A DNA stretch of 64,000 nucleotides from Trissonchulus latispiculum (Eukaryota; Nematoda; Enoplea; Enoplida; Ironidae), in assembly GCA_030248195.1 (NCBI GenBank), contig JASAND010030276.1:1-64000 (forward strand), in the 5' to 3' direction. Below the pieces are notes generated by a model. That model was not told where the DNA came from. It ran no database searches and was given only the letters and a program-made list of their open reading frames with translations. Within the stretch, counting starts at the first letter, position 1. Each line of letters begins with the position of its first letter. A program made the translations under genes and the position numbers. This document shows, piece by piece, positions 57,701-64,000 of this stretch.

Positions 57701-59578
57701 GTACATAGATTCGGTAGGTAGGTTAGATTAGACTAGGTATTGTTTAGAGATTAGCTTAGGTATGTAGGAGTCCGGTTTTGGGCCGACACCGGGTCCCAAG
57801 CCCGGGGGAAGAACACAGAGGGACGGCAAGGAAAGTTAATTAGACATAGAAGTTGCGTAATTGATGACGTAATTGTGAAAGGTCAAAAGGTCATTTACTC
57901 CCGGGAGTAAGGGTCGAAACGTGCACACTATACTACTGACAGTTGCCGTATTCCTATAAATCATATAAATACTGTTTCTGTGTTTCTACTGCTAGTATAT
58001 CAGTCACATCAAAGATAAATAATAGGAAGAGTACGACACCATAAGCAAGCAGGCGTGCCTTCCTAAAAACAATAAGTCTTATGCTTTTATCTTTCGTATA
58101 AGACGTTATCACATGAGTGGACAAAATGGCAGTTCGAGAACCTCGCAGCTATTATAAAAATACCATTAGATAGGGCTGTATGCAAGTGTTTCTTAACAAA
58201 ACAATTTGGATAGCACCATTCTAACTTACTTCTAATAACAACCTATTTTATGGACTAAATAATTGACACGAGGAAACAAAAGGTAATCCGTTCTTTTTAT
58301 TCACTTAGCTACACTATTCTTACCACTGATTAATGCCACCCAAGGCCAAATTGGATGCCTTGAATGTTACGTTGCTTGTTTTGTGTTTTTGTTAAACACT
58401 TTTAAACATGACTGATACAATCTGTACGTTTTTCTCACTATCAACTATCAACCATTGTGTAAAAACAATCAATCAGTGGTCAGCCGATAATCCATGGAAA
58501 ACATGAAAAGAAAATAAAGCTTTTCTACCAGACTTTGTTCAAAATTTTATTTTCTATGCTATTTAGGTGAAGCGTGTGGTGAAGAGAGCAGCTCTGAAAC
58601 GATCCGACGCCGAGGCTGAGATCGATGCTGCCGTTGAGGCTGAGGTCATCGCTGGAGATACTGTAAGTAAGAGCTGGAAAGCTAAAAGTTTGATTTCCTG
58701 TTTTAAATTTCTCAATGCAGTGTACCCCAAAACTAGGGCGGCAGGACCTGAGTTCCAAATAATTAAAATGGTAGAATAATTGATGCAAATGGAAATCAAT
58801 ATGCCTGATTTTAAGGTGAAACGTGTTGTGAAGCGGGCCGTTCTGAAGCGATCCGATGCTGAAGCAGAGATCGATGCTGCAGTTGAAGCTGAAGCCATCG
58901 CTGGAGATACTGTAGGTTGATCACTTTTGTGAATTGAGCGAGTCCTGCAAGTAAGCATAAGATTAGCTCAATTTACCATTTGACTACAAATATTATGCCT
59001 GAAAAAGTTTTCAGTTTTCTTCAGCTTTAGATATTTTTTATGCTGAGGTCTATACATAGTACAAAAAGTTTGTCAGGAAGTTAAAGGAAGTTAGAAGAAG
59101 ATAACAGTTTATTAATGCTTAAAGTTAAGTTAAAGGTAATAGTTAATAGGAAGCATATCAGAGCATTTCCTTAAGGATATAATCGCTGTATTAGGGTTAG
59201 GCCCTTTCAATCTATAAAGCTTATTGGATGCTAGGTGCATAAAGAGAGGTACTACGAGTACTGACCGTTGTTGTCGCTCCAAATCATAAATGGAAAAGGG
59301 AATCTCAGGGGATTTCGGAGAAATCCACCAAGCGTTAAATAATAAAGGATGCATAATAATAAATAAAAATAGCGATAAAATAGTGGAATAACTTTGGTTC
59401 AATCCTCCTACAGGCATTTTCAATTTTCCGTTAAAATCTGTAAATTATTTAGGTGAAAAGAGTCGCGAAGCGGGCTGCCGAATTGAAAAGAGAAGCTCTT
59501 GTAAAACGAGTGGTGAAACGCGCTGCTAACATGAAAAGAGAATTGCTTGCTAAGAGAGGAGGATATGGTGGTTATTAG
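54663..59578 (+). CDS. Secreted cassette-repeat precursor with KR-rich and acidic units
   Basis: Four exons (54663-54770, 58567-58662, 58816-58911, 59453-59578) join in phase 0 to give 141 residues. Exon 1 encodes a signal peptide (MMLKAIVVFAFIVAAMAG) and the acidic stretch EEEIDTAVEAEVIAGDT. Exons 2 and 3 are 96-base duplicates of a 32-residue cassette: basic VKRVVKRAALKR, then acidic SDAEAEIDAAVEAEVIAGDT. Exon 4 has only basic units (VKRVAKRAAELKREALVKR and onward) and ends KRGGYGGY. Every basic unit carries KR pairs, possible convertase sites. Alternating cationic and anionic amphipathic stretches suggest an antimicrobial precursor neutralised by acidic spacers, or a processed secreted peptide; I recognise no family. 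Exon 1 uses a GC donor by homology, and its intron is split by a 3.15 kb transposon. AATAAA follows the stop by 46 bases. Confidence 0.75.
54784..55775 (+). repeat. Left inverted-repeat arm
   Basis: Pairs with 56945-57937 reversed. Shared landmarks: CCCGGGCTTGGGACCCGG, CTAGTCCGGCGCATGCAAT, TTTATATACTCTTCGTGC (each found inverted in the right arm). Inner limit set where the CCTACCTTGGCTTTCTGTT and following lines stop matching. Confidence 0.8.
56945..57937 (-). repeat. Right inverted-repeat arm
   Basis: Inverted copy of 54784-55775 with few differences, for example CGACACCGGG against the inverse of CCCGGCGTCGG. The outer 30 bases differ more than the inner arm (GTGCACGTTTCGACCC against AGGAACATTTCATGCC when aligned). 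Confidence 0.8.
57944..58566 (+). other. Rest of cassette-gene intron 1
   Basis: Intronic sequence to the right of the transposon insertion; no further cassette exon is visible. It ends with the acceptor TATTTAG. Confidence 0.6.
58567..58662 (+). CDS. Cassette precursor exon 2 (32-residue cassette)
   Basis: Exactly 96 bases between ATTTAG and GTAAGT. Encodes the basic VKRVVKRAALKR then acidic SDAEAEIDAAVEAEVIAGDT. Phase 0 at both ends, so cassettes can be added or lost without a frameshift. Confidence 0.8.
58816..58911 (+). CDS. Cassette precursor exon 3 (32-residue cassette)
   Basis: Exactly 96 bases between TTTAAG and GTAGGT. Same cassette with two replacements (A to V in the basic part, V to A in EAEAIAGDT). 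Most other differences from exon 2 are at third codon positions, which supports coding constraint. Confidence 0.8.
59453..59578 (+). CDS. Cassette precursor exon 4 (basic C-terminus)
   Basis: 41 codons and TAG. Encodes KR-rich repeats (VKRVAKRAAELKREALVKR, VVKRAANMKRELLAKR) and the tail GGYGGY. It lacks the acidic unit. GGY-type tails after a KR pair also occur in nematode antimicrobial peptides, but similarity here is too short to claim homology. Confidence 0.75.
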   Translation: MKRVAKRAAELKREALVKRVVKRAANMKRELLAKRGGYGGY

Positions 59579-59623
59579 ACTACCCCTATTAATACCACGA
59601 GTTTAATACCATTTTCTTGACAC

Positions 59624-59629
59624 AATAAA
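59624..59629 (+). terminator. Poly(A) signal AATAAA of the cassette gene
   Basis: AATAAA 46 bases after the stop codon in a short AT-rich 3' UTR. Confidence 0.6.
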
Positions 59630-59639
59630 GATATGTAAT

Positions 59640-60020
59640 GGAATTGGTAAAATTTGAAGTTAAAATCTGTTTAAAATGATTAAAACACGGCCAAAATTAG
59701 TGAAATCAGTAAAGAAGAATCTCCATGCCATGGATTTGCGAAGAAGATCAAAGATTATCGCTACGGAATACGATTAGTAAATGATGTCCAAGCAGTAACC
59801 GTGTGAATTGTGTTGTGTTTGCCAAGCCAGAGTTGTCTAGTACTCAATATTAAGGGAAATTCTTAAATAGGGACCAAGGTTTGCACTCAATTAGGTTAGA
59901 AATCCTAGTAGCATTGATGACTTCAAGTGTAATTAAGTTTAAATATCGTGTAACCCACTAACAATACTAATCTAGAAGTGTAAACGAAGGGTTAATTCGG
60001 TCACCTATCCCCTTATAACC
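59640..60020. other. Non-coding spacer after the cassette gene
   Basis: No gene. Weak short inverted repeats only (for example TTAAG/CTTAA near 59850). Confidence 0.45.
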
Positions 60021-61518
60021 GGAGTTGTCACTCCACTCGACCTTAAACGGCAACATCTTGACAAACCGTAAAGAACCTTAATGAAAATCAGTGAGTTGTT
60101 ACTCACCACGAAGGTAAACATCAACAAATGGACCAATCTTAAGCGCATTAATGAGTTGTCACTCATAACTTAAGCCAAGAATGGCCTTCTTCACCACCTT
60201 GTGCGTTTTCCATTGATTAAATACGAAGTACCAGGAAGTCATTGACTTACAATAGAAAATTACATGTTCACTAAGCGGAAATTTGGCCGTAGAAGTGCCT
60301 ATAAAGTGGAAATGTACGTTAAAAACAACGAATATTGGAAGATGGTTCGACTCTAGGTGTTAAAATAGCTAGGTACGTAGATGTATGGGCCCAATTAGGG
60401 TTAATTAGTATTAATTAGGTAATAATTAGTTAATTTTAACAATTTTGGGTCGAAACATGACTTGGGCTTATATGAAAGAGAATTTGATGCTGAGTTCAAA
60501 AATCCAAACCCGACGTTTTAACTCCAAAAATTAAGAAAGTTATAGTTAAAAATGTTTTTGTTAAGATTACACTTTTGTTGTGTAATCTTAACACTCCAAA
60601 AAGGAGTGTTCTAAAATTGTTTTGTTTTGGTTTGACTTAAGTCAAACCTTTTCCTTCTCTACATTCTTTTCTTTCTCCTGTTGGGCCTTTTCTTCCAGGA
60701 CCCAACAGTTGTCTTCTCCTTGAGCCTTGGCCGAAGACAAAGCCAGCAAAGAGGAAAAGGGAAATGTACGTAGTTTTCAGCCCAGGTTATGACAAGAAGG
60801 GGGCCGTTGGCCTTTAATAATAATAATATTACATTAATAAGTAGCTAGGAATACGTACGTAGGCATATACTAGGTAATTATGTAATTTGTAAGTTCTGGA
60901 AAATTATACAATTCGCGCAACAATTAGTTAAAGTCCCGAAATTTAATAAAATTGTCCCTTTGGTTGCGTTTATGTGTTAAAGAAAGTTTCCCAAAATTTT
61001 GCTAGAATTCGGGGCCCAAAATATATCAAAAAAGGGTCAGTTGGAGGGCAATAATTCTAAAATCTCATTAATATTGACCCTCGGCGGTCAGCTGGCCCGC
61101 CTCGCCACTGCGCCCCATATGCAAAAGGTGGCAAGCTTCTAGAAGTTTCCCAGAACCTTCTAGAAGCTTTGCCTTAAAATCAAAGGAAAATCCGCCTCCA
61201 AACTCATTAATGACCTGTCAAACGGGCTGCCAGCAAAACTGTCAGCCCGACCCCAAAATTTCTTTCTAATCAGTGTTCGCTTGAGTGCAACCGAGAGCGG
61301 TTGCTTTTCCCCCCTCCCTTCTAGTGCGTTCTCCAGTGCAGTTGTTACCTGCATGGGGAATCAAGCGCACTCTCCCTGGTTAGGTTAAAAGAATAGAACT
61401 TTTCTAGCCTTCGGGCTAGAAAAGAAACTGAGAAATTAACAGCGAACATTACCGAAATAGGGCCATATAGGTTTGCTATGCCTGGCCAACAACCAAGAAT
61501 AAAAATTTAGGATTTAGC

Positions 61519-61760
61519 GGCCATTTTGGCCAATTTTTATGTACTTTTGAGGCCTTTTGGCCATATTTTTTATGTACTCTTGAGGCCTTTGGCCATTTTT
61601 ATGTACGACTTTTGGGCCTTCGGGCCATTTTTTCCATATTTTGTGAGGCCTACAGGCCATTTTTACACGCACCTTTTTGGGCCGTAGAGCCCCTATTTTT
61701 ATTAGCATAATTGGGCCAGAGGCCAGTTTTATTTCTCTAGCATGCGTGGGCCTTTGAGCC
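61519..61760. repeat. Array of GGCC-armed microhairpins
   Basis: Eight short hairpins about 25-40 bases apart, mostly with GGCC arms but changing loops: GGCCATTTTGGCC, GGCCTTTTGGCC, GGCCTTTGGCC, GGCCTTCGGGCC, GGCCTACAGGCC, GGGCCGTAGAGCCC, GGCCAGAGGCC, GGCCTTTGAGCC. TTTTTATGTAC-type sequence separates the early units. Confidence 0.7.
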
Positions 61761-62695
61761 ACCCTTTAGTTCATTTAATTCAAATGCTTATTCTTATTAT
61801 TTTATTATTTTAACAACGGGGCAGCTCATGTAAACCCCTCCTTTTCGATGGAGGTCTTGAGAATTGTCCCTACTTTTGTTTTTCTGTTTTTATAACCGAC
61901 ACTCTCTTATTATCGAAGTTAGCTGACCTCCGGCCCTGGTTATTTAGTTGTAGTTAATTATTCCTTTATCTGCACTTTGCGGTCAAGCCACGACCAACCT
62001 TTTCTTGTCATTTTTAATAAGGCATTTTTCGCCTAAAATCGGGGTTTGAAGTAGATTGCGGGATTATTAAGTGGGGACCCAACCCCTTGAGTCTGAGCTA
62101 GAGGGTCCCTTTGCTACGACCCTGGAACGCTAAGCTAGTAATAGGCATAACTACCCCACAGCCGGCAACTAGGAGTTGCCGGCCATATTGTTTTACCATG
62201 GCTTTGTTAAGTCACAAAAACTCACTGTCCATAATTTGTGTGTTTGTTGTAGGTCGGTGCAAAAAATTAATAGGTCGCTAAAAACACGAAATGAACCTTT
62301 AAAACGGAGTTTTCAGAATAATCAACAATTCCAACCTGGTATTTTAAATAATTAATTAATCAAGCATTTCACGGGGAATGACCGGCTTCCCCATTCGTTA
62401 ATTTAATTAACTGTGGGTAGTTTGTTCTAGTAAATTACTAGTAGTAATGATTGTTTAGCAATCATTACTCACATGGCTTTCTCAACGTTTTAAAAGTTCT
62501 TCAAAGTTGTCAAACTTCTACGCTAAAAGTCGAGTTTTAGGACTCTAAAACTCGCAACAGAATCTTTATTAAATTCCATTAATATAATAGCTAAGAATTA
62601 CATTAGAAGGTTACACTAGAATGTGTGTTTGTAGGTCCAGTTAAGGTTATAAACGATCCAATAAATTTGATTTAGGATGCGTGAATTACCCCTAG

Positions 62696-62726
62696 GTGTG
62701 TGTGTGTGCGTGTGTGATTGAGATTA
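62696..62726. repeat. GT microsatellite
   Basis: An interrupted GTGTGTGTGTGCGTGTGTG run; GT-rich words continue to about 63080. Confidence 0.8.
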
Positions 62727-63917
62727 GTTAGGTAAGTACCTACTTAAGAGGTCGCGTGTTTGTGAGTGTGTGTGTGAGGTTGTATGAATGGCATTGTATG
62801 GTAGGCGTGATTGGTATGAATGACCGTATGTCTGTTGGCATGAGCGTATGCCAGTCTAACTGTCGTATAAATGATGTTCAAATGCCTAGCTATGTTGTGT
62901 CGCAAATGTTAGACAAATGTTGTCTGAATGTCGTATGAATGAGGATTGAGTGCTTACCTATTTGTGAGATCTGAACAATGTGCAAGTGTCGTATGACGGA
63001 TGCTACCTAACAAGAGGATTACGATTGTTGAGCACTAGTAGTCAGGAGGTGTGTAAGTACTGTGCGTGTGTGTAGTATGTGATTGAATAAGTGATTGTCC
63101 CAACTAGTAACGAATGTCTGTGTGCACGATCGTGTGAAACACCAGAATTAGTTAGGACTCCTATAGTAGGCAGGAAAATAGTAGTGGATAGGGTAGTTCT
63201 AAGTTGCAAACTTTGAATGAGTGTTTGGATGTGTGCGAATGCATGGTTATGTAGGAAAATTAGGTTCAGGCTCAGTTAGTGAACATGCAAGTGAGACTAG
63301 GGATCTAGGGTCACGGGGACCCCGCATTAGGTCCTGATTAGCCTGAAAAGGGATATTCCCGATTCGTCCGCGTATGCCACTCTTTGTTAAGAGTGCGGAC
63401 GAATCGCATGAAGGAAATCTCTGCAGTAGTTGATTCTACACAAACGTAGCACATTGCCTGTTCAAAAACGGTTGTTTTCGCGAGTTCCGTACAAAAAAGT
63501 ATGAAACCAGTACGTAAGACCAACAATGGAGGTAGTTTTGAAGTTTTCAGTGTCGTTTCTTTTAGCTTGAGATCACTACATATCAGTCGTACTATTTTTA
63601 GTCAGAATAGCTACGTTTAACCTATATTTCGCTTGTAATACAGACAGCTGTCTCCCTGTTAGTGACCAAATAGTAACAACGGGTATCAGTAAAATCAACA
63701 ACTCTAGCCAATACTGAGTAGTAATCAACAGTGTGCTTGAAATAAAGGAAATAATAGTTAATTACGTAAGTATTATGAACAGTTACTAAAACCATCTTCC
63801 AATAGTTGTAAAATTACCAAGGGTCAAGAATGTAACCAGTTTCTGAAGATTGCTGCTGCTGAAGCAGGAAGTTGTTACCTTCCTCGTTTAGGACCCGGGA
63901 AATTGAAGGTCCTAAAC

Positions 63918-64000
63918 TTAGCTGTTGCACTTTTGTCAAATCGGCGTGCTAACTCTTTTTAATTAGATAATGTTTGTTACAAGCAGGAAGTTGTCACCTT
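63918..64000. other. Window end, non-coding
   Basis: The last bases (GCAGGAAGTTGTCACCTT) repeat the hairpin unit at 63867-63883 and suggest the hairpin field continues beyond the window. Confidence 0.5.

Larger units (their letters stand above)
54784..57937. mobile_element. Polinton/Maverick-like non-autonomous element, ~1 kb inverted repeats
   Basis: It begins AGTAGTATAGT and ends ACTATACTACT. The perfect 6-bp repeat GACAGT lies at 54778-54783 and 57938-57943. Arms of about 990 bp (54784 to about 55775; about 56945 to 57937) are near-identical inverted copies, including the palindrome TTACTCCCGGGAGTAA near each end. The 1.2 kb centre is degenerate repeats of GAGTCACTCC and CCTACTCCGAG type with a 15-bp hairpin at 56841-56908. 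AG-starting ends, 6-bp duplication and long inverted repeats fit Polintons, but no polymerase, integrase or capsid gene is present, so this would be a deletion derivative. Confidence 0.75.
60021..63917. repeat. Field of perfect small hairpins, no coding sequence
   Basis: At least fifteen perfect stem-loops lie in 3.9 kb without an ORF over 82 codons. Examples: GTGAGT/ACTCAC (60091), a 14-bp stem at 60559-60593, a 20-bp palindrome at 60629-60648, CTGTTGGG/CCCAACAG (60678) directly followed by TTGTCTTC/GAAGACAA (60709), AAGCTTCTAGAAG and its inverse (61133), CTTTTCTAGCC with a TTCG loop (61399), GCCGGCAACT/AGTTGCCGGC (62161), AGTAATGATTG/CAATCATTACT (62443), CGAGTTTTAG/CTAAAACTCG (62531), GATTCGTCCG...CGGACGAATC (63361), GTTTAGGACC/GGTCCTAAAC (63886). 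Similar density is not seen in the host sequence elsewhere in this window. Confidence 0.7.

Noticed and set aside
58563..58958. 131-codon minus-strand ORF across cassette exons
   Set aside because: It is the antisense shadow of the duplicated cassette exons and repeats because they do.
59940..64000. CRISPR-like array
   Set aside because: The hairpin units differ in sequence and spacing and the DNA is animal nuclear; no regular repeat-spacer pattern exists.

Overview
The window is nuclear DNA from an invertebrate animal. It has spliced genes with GT-AG introns of roughly 0.25 to 1.5 kb, many nested short DNA transposons, one full-length Ty3/gypsy-type LTR retrotransposon and long AT-rich spacers. 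The one well-known host gene, an EAG (ether-a-go-go, Kv10/KCNH1-KCNH5) potassium channel, has filter and S6 residues closer to protostome eag than to vertebrate KCNH1. That suggests a protostome-like invertebrate; I cannot name the phylum.

Layout. 0-27 kb: no gene I can support, but a dense set of non-autonomous DNA elements, several with clean target-site duplications (hAT-like at 1.6, 8.9 and 24.9 kb; a TTAA-flanked family at 14.3 and 17.4 kb with a third copy at 32.5 kb; CAG-flanked elements at 13.5 and 24.8 kb). 27.4-37.2 kb, plus strand: twelve exons of the eag channel from the PAS domain to the stop codon; the PAS-cap first exon was not found. Its introns hold a TTAA-family element, a palindromic G/C-run foldback element and a small signal-peptide ORF with C-type-lectin-like end motifs. 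38.5-52.8 kb, minus strand: LTR retrotransposon with intact gag and pol and a textbook -1 frameshift signal between them. 54.7-59.6 kb, plus strand: a four-exon gene for a small secreted precursor built from duplicated 32-residue cassettes, each alternating a KR-rich basic stretch with an acidic helix-like stretch. Its first intron is split by a 3.15 kb element with about 1 kb inverted repeats, AG...CT ends and a 6-bp target duplication, which look Polinton/Maverick-like. 60.0-64.0 kb: no coding sequence, but a field of perfect small hairpins, many sharing an AGTTGTYAC core with different, mutually compensating arms.

Biology. The channel would be a membrane voltage-gated K+ channel with PAS, cNBHD and C-terminal coiled-coil domains. 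The cassette precursor would be secreted and is a candidate antimicrobial or proteolytically processed peptide; it matches no family I recognise. The retroelement would make Gag and, by ribosomal slippage, Gag-Pol. I ran no searches: family assignments rest on motifs read by eye, and exon borders on reading-frame and splice-site logic.
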